A stretch of 6,561 nt of DNA from positions 1 to 6,561 of the forward strand of contig CALGGQ010000029.1 in the NCBI GenBank assembly GCA_937915775.1, given 5' to 3'. The DNA comes from an uncultured Clostridia bacterium. Lineage in GTDB: Bacteria; Bacillota; Clostridia; Oscillospirales; Acutalibacteraceae. Numbering within the stretch: position 1 is the first letter of the stretch; each line of letters begins with the position of its first letter. Shown here piece by piece: positions 1 through 6,524 of this stretch. The notes beneath the pieces were generated by a model. The model was not told the DNA's origin. It made no database searches and was given only the letters and a program-made list of their open reading frames with translations. Position numbers and translations under genes: made by a program.

Positions 1-1
1 A

Positions 2-583
2 GTGATGATTCTGGTCACCCCTGCGCTTTCCAAAAAGTTCGGCAAAAAGGAACTCGCCGGCTTCGGCTCTATGTTTGCCGCCTTTGCGGCGATTGCCTGC
101 TTCCTGCTGCGCGGTACCTTTACGCCGGATGCTGGCAACAAGATTCCGGTAGTCTTTATGGCAACGCTGTTTATCATCGGCTTCGGTTATTCCTTTGTTT
201 CCATTACCAACTGGGCGGTGGTTGCCGATGTCATTGACTATCAGTTTGTCAAAACCGGTATCCGCAGCGAGAGCGCGATTTATGCAGTGTATACCTTCTC
301 GCGGAAGCTCGGTCAGACGATTGCCGATTACGGCGGACTGATGCTGCTGGAAAAATATGCGCATTACGATTCCTCAATGGCGAACGCCGGCTATGTACCC
401 GGCGTCAGCGATAAGATTTTGACGATTTGCACGCTGATTCCCGCCATCACCTATACCGCCATCTGGCTGCTGTATAAGTTCGCATATCCGCTCACCAAGG
501 AAAAGCTCGAGCCGATTTACGAGGAGGTTCGAAAATCCAACGAAGCCCTGAGCACTGCCGACGAAGTACCCGCCGAGGCATAA
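2..583 (+). CDS. GPH-family (MFS) sugar:cation symporter, C-terminal part
   Basis: This is the 3' end of a membrane transporter gene whose start lies before the window; the in-frame GTG at base 2 is only the first complete codon. About 193 residues are visible. Family members usually have about 450-500 residues and 12 membrane helices, so more than half is missing. Hydrophobic segments lie at about visible residues 20-37, 48-70 and 139-160, with a weaker one near 105-117. Between them is the motif ADVIDYQ (75-81), followed by KTG.R.E and a YTFSRKLGQ segment. This pattern is typical of glycoside-pentoside-hexuronide:cation symporters, which import sugars or glycosides with Na+ or H+ across the cytoplasmic membrane. 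The last ~30 residues are charged and acidic, as expected for a cytoplasmic tail. The substrate cannot be told from this fragment. The family call is fairly firm. Confidence 0.85.
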   Translation: MMILVTPALSKKFGKKELAGFGSMFAAFAAIACFLLRGTFTPDAGNKIPVVFMATLFIIGFGYSFVSITNWAVVADVIDYQFVKTGIRSESAIYAVYTFSRKLGQTIADYGGLMLLEKYAHYDSSMANAGYVPGVSDKILTICTLIPAITYTAIWLLYKFAYPLTKEKLEPIYEEVRKSNEALSTADEVPAEA

Positions 584-598
584 ACGGAACACATCATC

Positions 599-630
599 AA
601 AGCGGCTGATATTCAGCCGCTTTCCTTTTT
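599..630 (+). terminator. Intrinsic terminator after the GPH transporter
   Basis: A perfect 11-bp inverted repeat (599-609 with 613-623, core AGCGGCTGA/TCAGCCGCT) closes on a 3-nt TAT loop. It is followed by a T-rich run (CCTTTTT, 624-630) and starts 15 nt after the transporter stop codon. This is a textbook Rho-independent terminator for the plus strand. It separates the transporter from the sigma factor unit. Confidence 0.9.
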
Positions 631-658
631 GCAACCTTTTCGGCTGCTCATTCGTTAT
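630..658 (+). promoter_or_regulatory. Candidate ECF-type promoter for the sigma/anti-sigma unit
   Basis: TGCAAC (630-635) resembles the ECF -35 element TGAAAC, including the following CTTTT. It is 17 nt upstream of CGTTAT (653-658), which resembles the CGTA/CGTC -10 element of many Bacillota ECF promoters. Transcription would start near 664, leaving a leader of about 30 nt before the ATG at 696. No good sigma-A -10 hexamer sits at the right distance. The motif is short and partly overlaps the end of the preceding terminator, so this is a suggestion rather than a firm call. Confidence 0.4.
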
Positions 659-695
659 GTGAGTGAAAGGACCTTTCGTGACGGGAGGTGACGGA

Positions 696-1175
696 ATGAC
701 GGAAAATGAATATACTGCCGCCGTGCAGCGCAACAGTCAGCGCATCTATCTGATAGCGTTTTCGTATCTGCAAAATCAGTACGATGCCGAGGATGTGATG
801 CAAAACACTTTTCTGAAGCTCTGGAACGGCACGCAGCGCTTTGAAGATGAAGCGCACCTTGACCGCTGGCTGACCAGAGTTTGCGTGAATGAGTGCAAGG
901 ATTTCTTCCGGCTATCGTTTCGACGGCACGCGCCGCTGGAGGCAGCAGGCGAGCTTGCCGCAGAGGACAAGCACTTCAATCTTGATTTATTTAACGCCGT
1001 TTCGTCGCTGAAAAAGAAGGAACGTCTTGCCGTGCATTTGTTTTACTATGAGGAATTACCGATAGCGGAAATTGCCTTGATAATGCAAGCCAAAGAGGGC
1101 ACCGTCAAATCCCTCCTGCACCGCGCAAGGCAGCATTTAAAAGCAAAGTTAGGAGATGAATGGATCAATGAATAA
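696..1175 (+). CDS. ECF-family RNA polymerase sigma factor
   Basis: The 159-residue protein has the usual ECF layout: sigma region 2 at about residues 10-77 (with DAEDVMQNTFLKLW near 30-43 and RWLTRVCVNECKDF near 57-70), a short linker, then region 4 at about 98-150. The region 4 helix-turn-helix contains LPIAEIALIM and a GTVKSLLHRARQHLK recognition helix. It would direct RNA polymerase to a small regulon under an extracytoplasmic signal. I place the start at ATG 696 because GGGAGGTG (683-690) lies 5 nt upstream. The in-frame GTG at 663 has no such site and falls at the predicted transcription start. The stop overlaps the start of the next gene, which encodes a single-pass membrane protein, as is common for sigma/anti-sigma pairs. 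The regulon and signal are unknown. Length and domain order are normal. Confidence 0.93.
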   Translation: MTENEYTAAVQRNSQRIYLIAFSYLQNQYDAEDVMQNTFLKLWNGTQRFEDEAHLDRWLTRVCVNECKDFFRLSFRRHAPLEAAGELAAEDKHFNLDLFNAVSSLKKKERLAVHLFYYEELPIAEIALIMQAKEGTVKSLLHRARQHLKAKLGDEWINE

Positions 1176-1893
1176 GAACTTTGAAGCTTATAAAAGCACC
1201 TATTCCGCCCTTCGTCCTTCTGACGAAGCAACGGAAAGGATACTGCATATGACAAAAACCAGAACGAAAAAAACGATGAAAATGAAGCCTTTACTCGCAG
1301 CGGCTGCCTGTCTGCTCCTGCTGGTAACCGGCATCTTCGGCGGCAGTGCCATCAGCGGCAGGCTCCACGCCGTCAAGCCGGCGGACAATCTGTTCACCAT
1401 CAAGGCGTATGCACAGGGCGAAGCCATCAGCCTGAAGGATACCCCGTTTGTGCAGACGGATCTGCACTTACAGTATGTGGACGGCGATACCGGCGGATTT
1501 ATTGTTGCCGAGGATACCACGGGCTTTACCTTTGATGGCAGCAACGTCAAATCCGTCACCTACGAAACCAAGCGCGGCGATATTAATTATGAAACGCGTA
1601 TCGGCAACGATGTGAAGGTGACCGATAAACAATTTTCCAAAAATCCTGCCACGCCGTTTGCCGCCGGTCTGACGCTGGAAATCGGAAATGATGAGCTGGT
1701 AACAGTTGATTATATGCCTTCCGAAGCGTTAGAAACGATGCTTCGTGCAGAGAAAAAAATAGCGGATTTAAGCACGCTGCCGCAGGATGATATTACCGTC
1801 ACGGTAACCTTCAGGGACGGCACCGCCGCAACTGCCGTGATCCACACCTCGTTTGATAAAAACGGCAATATGCTGCTGGAATACAAGGATTAA
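1168..1893 (+). CDS. Putative membrane anti-sigma factor, partner of the ECF sigma factor
   Basis: The 241-residue protein has a short, charged N-terminal region (1-40, ending in a Lys/Arg-rich stretch), one membrane segment (about 41-58, Leu/Ala-rich) and a ~180-residue domain predicted outside the cell. This is the build of a single-pass anti-sigma factor: the cytoplasmic part holds the sigma factor and the outer part senses. The N-terminal region has no His-x3-Cys-x2-Cys signature, so it is not a zinc-type anti-sigma factor. I do not recognise the outer domain, which is rich in beta-prone segments. I prefer ATG 1168 because AGGAG (1151-1155) is 12 nt upstream; ATG 1156 touches that site directly and would add four residues. 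The gene overlaps the sigma stop by 8 nt, implying coupled translation. The role is inferred mainly from position and topology. Confidence 0.7.
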   Translation: MNKNFEAYKSTYSALRPSDEATERILHMTKTRTKKTMKMKPLLAAAACLLLLVTGIFGGSAISGRLHAVKPADNLFTIKAYAQGEAISLKDTPFVQTDLHLQYVDGDTGGFIVAEDTTGFTFDGSNVKSVTYETKRGDINYETRIGNDVKVTDKQFSKNPATPFAAGLTLEIGNDELVTVDYMPSEALETMLRAEKKIADLSTLPQDDITVTVTFRDGTAATAVIHTSFDKNGNMLLEYKD

Positions 1894-1904
1894 CCGAATC
1901 AAAT

Positions 1905-1932
1905 AAAAACAGCCCCTTCCGAGGCTGTTTTT
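1905..1932. terminator. Bidirectional intrinsic terminator between converging units
   Basis: A perfect 10-bp stem (1905-1914 AAAAACAGCC with 1923-1932 GGCTGTTTTT) encloses an 8-nt loop. The T run on one side and the A run on the other let it work on both strands. It lies 11 nt after the anti-sigma stop (plus) and 4 nt after the GDPD stop (minus), so it most likely ends both transcripts. Confidence 0.88.
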
Positions 1933-1936
1933 GTGT

Positions 1937-2812
1937 TTAATATGTAATGCAGTTGGAGGTGATGAAGCGGGTGCCGTAGCTGACCAGCTTTTCCATCAGG
2001 TCAATGCGGTCGCACGTCCAGGTGGCTGTTTTCAGCCCTGCCGCATGAACGCGCTTAATCATCTCGCCGTCATTATCGGTGTTGTAAACGTTGTTGCAGT
2101 CGTAGCTGATACCGCAGTTTTCCAGCGTCTTTGCCTTTTCAATCGCCTCATCGGTGATATCGTCTACCAGCAGGAAGAGCGGTGCGTCGCAGATTTCTCT
2201 GAACTTCTGCAGGTCCTCGAAGGAGAAGGCGATGTAGGTCGCTTCTACGCCGTACTTGTTCTGCAGCTCAATAATCTTGTCGTAGTGGTCGCGGTTGCGG
2301 TTATATTTCAGTTCAACCGTTGCCTTCATACCGTACTCGGCACACTTCTTGAAGAAATCCTCCAGTGTGCAGATTTTGAGGTTCGGGTACTTGCCGACGT
2401 TATGACCGTTGGTGTAATTCAGCTTGAGCAGCTCGTTATAGGTAGCCAGCTCAAGGGATTTGTTGCCGTCCATCATACGGGAGGTAATCGGGTCGTGGTG
2501 CAGCACCCAGACGCCGTCGCGCGTCATATAGATATCGCACTCTGCGCCCCAGTAACCAGCCTTGCCGGCTTCCTCATAGGCGGGCAGTGTGTTTTCCGGC
2601 GCTACGGCGCGGAAGCCTCTGTGGGCAATCAGCACATAATCATCTCTGCCCTCCAGCGAGGTACCCTTCACTGTTCTCACCTCATAGGGAACGAGCTTTT
2701 TGTAGTTGTTAAACCATTCGATTTTTTTGCCGGCAAAAATGCCTGCATAAACGGCTGCGGCTGCACCGGCAACGGCAGCGCCGGCTTTCAGGATTTTTGA
2801 AACGTTCATCAT
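1937..2812 (-). CDS. Membrane-anchored glycerophosphodiester phosphodiesterase (GDPD family)
   Basis: The 291-residue protein is predicted to hydrolyse glycerophosphodiesters to sn-glycerol-3-phosphate and an alcohol. An N-terminal Ala/Gly-rich hydrophobic segment (about 5-27) followed by KK looks like a signal anchor; no lipobox cysteine is seen. The catalytic TIM barrel starts near residue 58 and shows HRG (64-66), PENT (72-75), ECD with metal-ligand-type Glu91 and Asp93, HHD (105-107), VELK with Glu167, and a C-terminal WTCD (265-268). The usual C-terminal TD.P-like turn reads TSN here (285-287). Two adjacent ATGs exist (2812, 2809). The GGAGG site at 2817-2821 is slightly better spaced from the second, a one-residue difference. 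The gene starts 13 nt after gpmI, so it is the last gene of the glycolytic operon. Family is firm; substrate and side of the membrane are inferred. Confidence 0.9.
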   Translation of the reverse strand: MMNVSKILKAGAAVAGAAAAVYAGIFAGKKIEWFNNYKKLVPYEVRTVKGTSLEGRDDYVLIAHRGFRAVAPENTLPAYEEAGKAGYWGAECDIYMTRDGVWVLHHDPITSRMMDGNKSLELATYNELLKLNYTNGHNVGKYPNLKICTLEDFFKKCAEYGMKATVELKYNRNRDHYDKIIELQNKYGVEATYIAFSFEDLQKFREICDAPLFLLVDDITDEAIEKAKTLENCGISYDCNNVYNTDNDGEMIKRVHAAGLKTATWTCDRIDLMEKLVSYGTRFITSNCITY

Positions 2813-2825
2813 TTTTCCTCCGTTA

Positions 2826-4364
2826 TCACTTAATAATGGATACGCCTGTCATTTCTTCCGGTTGCGGCAGGTTCATCACCTTGAGCATCGTCGGAACGAT
2901 GTCGCACAGTCTGCCGCCCTCGCGCAGTTCAATATTCTCTCCGCAGTTCACGCAGATGAACGGCACGAGATTGGTGGTGTGAGCAGTGAACGGCGAGCCG
3001 TCCGCCTCCATCATCACATCGGCGTTGCCGTGGTCGGCAGTGACAAAGAGCGTGCCGCCGTTTTCCATTACGGCTTCATACAGCGAGCCGACGCAAGTGT
3101 CAACGGCTTCCACCGCCTTAACTGCCGCGTCAAACACGCCGGTATGACCGACCATATCGCAGTTGGCAAAGTTGATGATAACCACGTCGTACTTGCCGCT
3201 GCGGACTGCCTCATTGAGCTTTTCGCTGACGAGATAGGCGCTCATCTCGGGCTGTAGGTCATAGGTCGCCACTTTCGGGGAGGGAATTAAAATTCTGTCC
3301 TCACCCTCGTTGACAGCCTCCACGCCGCCATTGAAGAAGAAGGTTACATGGGCATACTTTTCGGTTTCCGCAATGCGGGCCTGTTTTTTCCCGCATTTCG
3401 CCAGATATTCGCCCAGAGTATTTTCAATTTCTTCTTCCTTAAATACGATGGATTTGTGTGGAATCGTACTGTCGTATTCCGTAAAACACACATAAGTAGT
3501 AGCCACACGCTCGCCCCGGTCAAATCCATCAAATTCATCCAGGCAGAACGCCCGGGTGATTTCTCTTGCCCTGTCAGGGCGGAAGTTGAAGAACACAATG
3601 CTGTCGCCCGCGCCGATTCTACCCTCATTTTCCAGCGTCACCGTTGGGAGTATGAACTCATCGGTGAGATTCTTGCCGTCGCCGTCAATCGTTTCATAGG
3701 AAGCCTCGATAGCGGCAACCGGGTCGGTGTTGAAATTGCCCTTGCCGAATACGAATGCATCGTACGCCTTTTTCACTCTGTCCCAGTTATTGTCACGGTC
3801 CATCGCATAGTATCTGCCGGTGACCGTCGCTACCTTGCCGACGCCGATTTCGTTCATCTTTTCGATCGCCTCGGCAACGTAATCCTTGCCGCTGGTGGGC
3901 GGCACGTCACGTCCGTCCATAATGCAGTGCAGGTAAACTTTATCCTGTCCGAGGCGCTTTGCCAGCTCCACAATCGCCCAGATATGCGTGTTGTGAGAAT
4001 GCACGCCGCCGTCGCTCATCAGCCCCATTAAGTGCAGGGAAGTACCGGCTGCTACGGATTTGTTAATGGCACCGACCAGCGCTTCGTTTTCAAAGAAATC
4101 GCCGTCCTGAATGGATTTGGTAATTCTTGTCAGTTCCTGATAGACGACTCTGCCGGCGCCCATATTGGTGTGACCAACCTCGGAATTGCCCATCTGACCG
4201 TCCGGCAGACCGACATCCAGCCCCGATGCGCCGATATAGGTGAACGGGTATTTTTCCATCAGCATATCGAGGTTAGGCTTCTTGGCAGCGGCTACGGCAT
4301 TGCCGTAGGTGGACGGGTTATGACCGAAGCCGTCCATAATACATAAAACATTTGTCTTTTTCAT
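2826..4364 (-). CDS. gpmI: 2,3-bisphosphoglycerate-independent phosphoglycerate mutase
   Basis: This 512-residue enzyme interconverts 3- and 2-phosphoglycerate in glycolysis through a phosphoserine intermediate and needs two metal ions (typically Mn2+). Length is standard. The phosphatase-like domain supplies Asp11 (MDGFG), catalytic Ser61 (MGNSEVGHTN) and, at the C-terminus, Asp403/His407 (CDMVGHTG), Asp444/His445 (TADHGN) and His462 (AHTT). The inserted transferase domain (about 77-310) carries GGVHSH (119-124), DGRDVPP (150-156), GRYYAMDR (183-190) and FRPDRAR (261-267). Lys336 sits in TEKYAH. No key residue is missing. The start ATG at 4364 has AGGAG (4374-4378) 9 nt upstream. The gene lies 50 nt after tpiA, beyond a terminator-like hairpin, and 13 nt before the GDPD gene. 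It is unrelated to the cofactor-dependent GpmA family. Confidence 0.98.
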   Translation of the reverse strand: MKKTNVLCIMDGFGHNPSTYGNAVAAAKKPNLDMLMEKYPFTYIGASGLDVGLPDGQMGNSEVGHTNMGAGRVVYQELTRITKSIQDGDFFENEALVGAINKSVAAGTSLHLMGLMSDGGVHSHNTHIWAIVELAKRLGQDKVYLHCIMDGRDVPPTSGKDYVAEAIEKMNEIGVGKVATVTGRYYAMDRDNNWDRVKKAYDAFVFGKGNFNTDPVAAIEASYETIDGDGKNLTDEFILPTVTLENEGRIGAGDSIVFFNFRPDRAREITRAFCLDEFDGFDRGERVATTYVCFTEYDSTIPHKSIVFKEEEIENTLGEYLAKCGKKQARIAETEKYAHVTFFFNGGVEAVNEGEDRILIPSPKVATYDLQPEMSAYLVSEKLNEAVRSGKYDVVIINFANCDMVGHTGVFDAAVKAVEAVDTCVGSLYEAVMENGGTLFVTADHGNADVMMEADGSPFTAHTTNLVPFICVNCGENIELREGGRLCDIVPTMLKVMNLPQPEEMTGVSIIK

Positions 4365-4378
4365 AAAGGGTTTCTCCT

Positions 4379-4404
4379 AAAAGAAGGGCGGATTGCTCCG
4401 CCCG
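4379..4404 (-). terminator. Terminator-like hairpin between tpiA and gpmI
   Basis: On the minus strand a 7-bp GC-rich stem (GGGCGGA/TCCGCCC, 4397-4403 with 4386-4392) closes on a GCAA loop, a GNRA tetraloop. It is followed by TTCTTTT (4385-4379) and starts 11 nt after the tpiA stop. It has the form of an intrinsic terminator, yet the gpmI ribosome binding site begins right after its T run, leaving no room for a promoter downstream. It may be an attenuating terminator, or a stabilising 3' end after processing. The A/T runs on the other side also suit the opposite strand. Confidence 0.65.
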
Positions 4405-4414
4405 TTTTTCTTTC

Positions 4415-5182
4415 TTATCTGCTGGCTGCTTTAACGATGATTGAGAAATCGTTTGCCTTGAGGGAAGCGCCGCCGATGAGACCGCCGTCAACGTTCTCCT
4501 TGTCAAGCAGTTCTTCCGCATTGGCTGCGTTCATCGAGCCGCCGTACTGAACAACAAATTTGTCAGCCGCTTCCTTGCTGTAAAGGTCAGCGATGACGTT
4601 ACGGATGTAGCCGTTGACCTCGTCTGCCTGGTCGGCAGTAGCGGTCTTGCCGGTGCCGATAGCCCAAACAGGCTCGTAAGCGATAATGACGTTGTCAAGC
4701 TCCTCCTCGGAAACGCCGAGCAGCGCAATCTTTGTCTGCTTGCCGACGATTTCAAAGGTAACGCCCTGTTCTCTTTCTTCCAGCACCTCACCTACGCAGA
4801 GGATAACGGTAAGCCCCGCATCCAGCGCCGCACGGACTCTCTTGTTAACGGTTTCATCGGTTTCGCCGAAATACTGACGTCTTTCGCTGTGGCCGATAAT
4901 AACGTAGGGAACGCCCATTGCCTTGAGCATCTGAGCGGAAACCTCACCGGTGAAAGCGCCCTTTTCTGCCCAGTGGCAGTTCTCAGCGCCGATTTTGATA
5001 TTGGAGCCGGCAGTGGCATCCAGCGCAGCCTGCAGGTCAACGAACGGAGCGCAGATAACGACGTCGCAGTCAGCGTCCGCTACCAGCGGCTTCATCTCGT
5101 TTAACAGTGCAGTGGTCTGCTCCGGGGTGTTATTCATCTTCCAGTTGCCGGCGATAACGGCTTTTCTTAAAGTTTTATTCAT
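4415..5182 (-). CDS. tpiA: Triosephosphate isomerase
   Basis: This 255-residue cytoplasmic enzyme interconverts dihydroxyacetone phosphate and glyceraldehyde-3-phosphate. It is a single TIM barrel of usual length. Visible marks are GNWKMN (Lys15), EKGAFTGE (73-80), IIGHSERR with catalytic His98, AYEPVWAIGTGKTA with catalytic Glu170 and the following flexible loop, and the phosphate-binding YGGS (213-216) and GLIGGASL near the C-terminus. I chose ATG 5182 because GAGAGG (5191-5196) is 8 nt upstream; the GTG directly before it (5185) would add one residue and is spaced less well. It lies 37 nt after pgk with no terminator between, so the two are almost certainly co-transcribed. All catalytic residues are present. 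Confidence 0.98.
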   Translation of the reverse strand: MNKTLRKAVIAGNWKMNNTPEQTTALLNEMKPLVADADCDVVICAPFVDLQAALDATAGSNIKIGAENCHWAEKGAFTGEVSAQMLKAMGVPYVIIGHSERRQYFGETDETVNKRVRAALDAGLTVILCVGEVLEEREQGVTFEIVGKQTKIALLGVSEEELDNVIIAYEPVWAIGTGKTATADQADEVNGYIRNVIADLYSKEAADKFVVQYGGSMNAANAEELLDKENVDGGLIGGASLKANDFSIIVKAASR

Positions 5183-5219
5183 CACATTTACCTCTCAATG
5201 CTATTCATTCCGAATGATT

Positions 5220-6416
5220 TTAGTCCTTATCCTGCAGTGCCATAATACCGGGCAGCTCCTTACCCTCAAGGAATTCGAGGGAAGCGCCGCCGCCGGTGGA
5301 AATGTGGCTCATCTTGTCGGCAAAGCCGAGCTTGGTAACGGCAGCTACGGAATCACCGCCGCCGATGATGGAGATAGCGCCGCTCTCTGCTACCGCATTG
5401 GCAACCGCAACGGTACCGGCTTCAAAGTTCTTCCATTCGGAAACGCCCATCGGGCCGTTCCAGATAACAGTGCCGGCGCCCTTGATTGCGTCGGTGAACA
5501 GCTCCTGCGACTTCGGACCGATGTCAAGACCCATCCAGCCGTCCGGAATCTCGTCGGAATTCACAATCATAGCCTCAGTGTTTTCGTCGTATTCCTTGCC
5601 GACCTTGTTATCAACGGGAATCAGGAACTTCACGCCCTTCTTCTCCGCGTCAGCCATCATTTCGCCTGCCTTCTCAATCCAGTCAGCTTCCAGCAGGGAA
5701 TTGCCGATGGAGTGGCCGAGATACTTCATAAAGGTATATGCCATACCGCCGCCGATAATGATGGTGTCGCACTTATCCAGCAGGTTGGAGATAACGCCGA
5801 TTTTATCGGAAACCTTAGCGCCGCCGAGAATGGCAACGAGCGGTCTCTTCGGGTTCGCAAGTGCGCCGCCCATGAATTCGATTTCCTTCTGAATTAAATA
5901 ACCGCAGACTGCCGGCAGATAATCCGCCACACCGGTGGTGGAGCAGTGCGCTCTGTGCGCGGTGCCGAAGGCGTCGTTCACGAAGATGTCAGCCAGGGAA
6001 GCGAGTTCCTTGGAGAAATTTTCCTCGTTCTTGGTTTCTTCTTTTCTGTAACGGACGTTTTCCAGCAGCATTACTTCGCCGTCCTGCAGGGCAGCCGCCA
6101 TAGCCTTGGCGTTTTCGCCGACAACCTCTGCATCCTCAGCGAGCTTAACCTCAGTGCCGAGATATTCGCTCAGTCTTTTGGCAACGGGAGCCAGGCTGAA
6201 TTCGGGCTTGTATTCGCCCTTCGGTCTGCCGAGATGGGAGCAAAGAATTACTTTTGCGCCGTTTTCCATTAAGTATTTGATGGTGGGAAGTGCCGCAACG
6301 ATTCTCTTGTCGTTGGTGATTTCGCCGTCCTTAAGCGGAACGTTGAAGTCACAGCGGCAAAGAACCTTCTTGCCGGCAAAGTTGATGTCATCAACGGTGT
6401 ACTTGTTGAGTTTCAT
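5220..6416 (-). CDS. pgk: Phosphoglycerate kinase
   Basis: This 398-residue enzyme transfers phosphate from 1,3-bisphosphoglycerate to ADP, the first ATP-forming step of lower glycolysis. Length is typical for bacteria. The N-terminal substrate domain has LCRCDFNVPLK (19-29, with Asp23 and Asn25), SHLGRPKGE (60-68), ENVRYRKEE (119-127) and DAFGTAHRAH (148-157). The C-terminal nucleotide domain has LGGAKVSDKI (197-206), GGGMAYTF (222-229), WNGPMGVSEW (319-328), GGGDS (352-356) and STGGGASLEFLEG (373-385). The start is ATG 6416, with AAAGGA (6427-6432) 10 nt upstream; the frame stays open for 18 more codons upstream from an ATG at 6470, but this stretch shows no family similarity and no better ribosome binding site. 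It is the first gene of the operon in view, behind its own promoter. No gap gene is seen beside it. Confidence 0.98.
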   Translation of the reverse strand: MKLNKYTVDDINFAGKKVLCRCDFNVPLKDGEITNDKRIVAALPTIKYLMENGAKVILCSHLGRPKGEYKPEFSLAPVAKRLSEYLGTEVKLAEDAEVVGENAKAMAAALQDGEVMLLENVRYRKEETKNEENFSKELASLADIFVNDAFGTAHRAHCSTTGVADYLPAVCGYLIQKEIEFMGGALANPKRPLVAILGGAKVSDKIGVISNLLDKCDTIIIGGGMAYTFMKYLGHSIGNSLLEADWIEKAGEMMADAEKKGVKFLIPVDNKVGKEYDENTEAMIVNSDEIPDGWMGLDIGPKSQELFTDAIKGAGTVIWNGPMGVSEWKNFEAGTVAVANAVAESGAISIIGGGDSVAAVTKLGFADKMSHISTGGGASLEFLEGKELPGIMALQDKD

Positions 6417-6488
6417 GATAAAAACATCCTTTCTGTGTATTGATTGTTCGCCTATGCTAACCGCAAACACACAATACCATAATTTTAC
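6417..6488 (-). other. 5' leader of the pgk operon
   Basis: This ~72-nt untranslated leader is inferred from the promoter call. It holds the pgk ribosome binding site (6427-6432) and a weak hairpin: GTTTGC (6468-6463) with GCGAAC (6451-6446), one G-U pair and an 11-nt loop. I see no recognised riboswitch, T-box or terminator/antiterminator pair. No gene is evident in it. Confidence 0.35.
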
Positions 6489-6494
6489 TCATTA

Positions 6495-6524
6495 ATTATA
6501 TAACAAAACGGTAGCTTATTGCAA
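6495..6524 (-). promoter_or_regulatory. Sigma-A-like promoter for the pgk-tpiA-gpmI-GDPD operon
   Basis: On the minus strand a perfect TATAAT (6500-6495) is preceded by TTGCAA (6524-6519, 4 of 6 matches to TTGACA) at 18-nt spacing, in an AT-rich stretch. Transcription would start near 6488, giving a ~72-nt leader before pgk. The perfect -10 and the location support it; the -35 is weak. A second -10-like TAAAAT lies just downstream but lacks a -35 at a usual distance. Confidence 0.6.

Noticed and set aside
663..695. GTG 663 as the start of the sigma factor
   Set aside because: It lacks a ribosome binding site and falls at the predicted transcription start, while ATG 696 has a strong GGGAGGTG site. 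The extra 11 residues add nothing to the sigma fold.
374..733. 119-codon open frame on the minus strand
   Set aside because: It runs antisense through the transporter end, the terminator hairpin and the start of the sigma gene, and has no coding signature.
1931..2800. 289-codon open frame on the plus strand
   Set aside because: It is the antisense shadow of the GDPD gene, which has full catalytic motifs and a ribosome binding site. The shadow has a low-complexity Val/Ala-rich product, no family motif, and starts inside the terminator.
3348..4031. 227-codon open frame on the plus strand
   Set aside because: It is the antisense shadow of gpmI with no motif or start signal.
5205..5217. TCATTC-C-GAATGA palindrome in the pgk-tpiA gap
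   Set aside because: With a one-base centre it cannot form a stable hairpin, has no T run, and is short enough to be chance. No terminator or operator is supported.
4950..5897. 315-codon open frame on the plus strand spanning the pgk-tpiA gap
   Set aside because: It is antisense to two well-supported glycolytic genes, has no recognisable domain and no ribosome binding site of note. Third-position base bias explains its openness.
6446..6468. Possible riboswitch in the pgk leader
   Set aside because: Only one weak stem with a G-U pair is seen; there is no conserved aptamer pattern I recognise and no expression platform.
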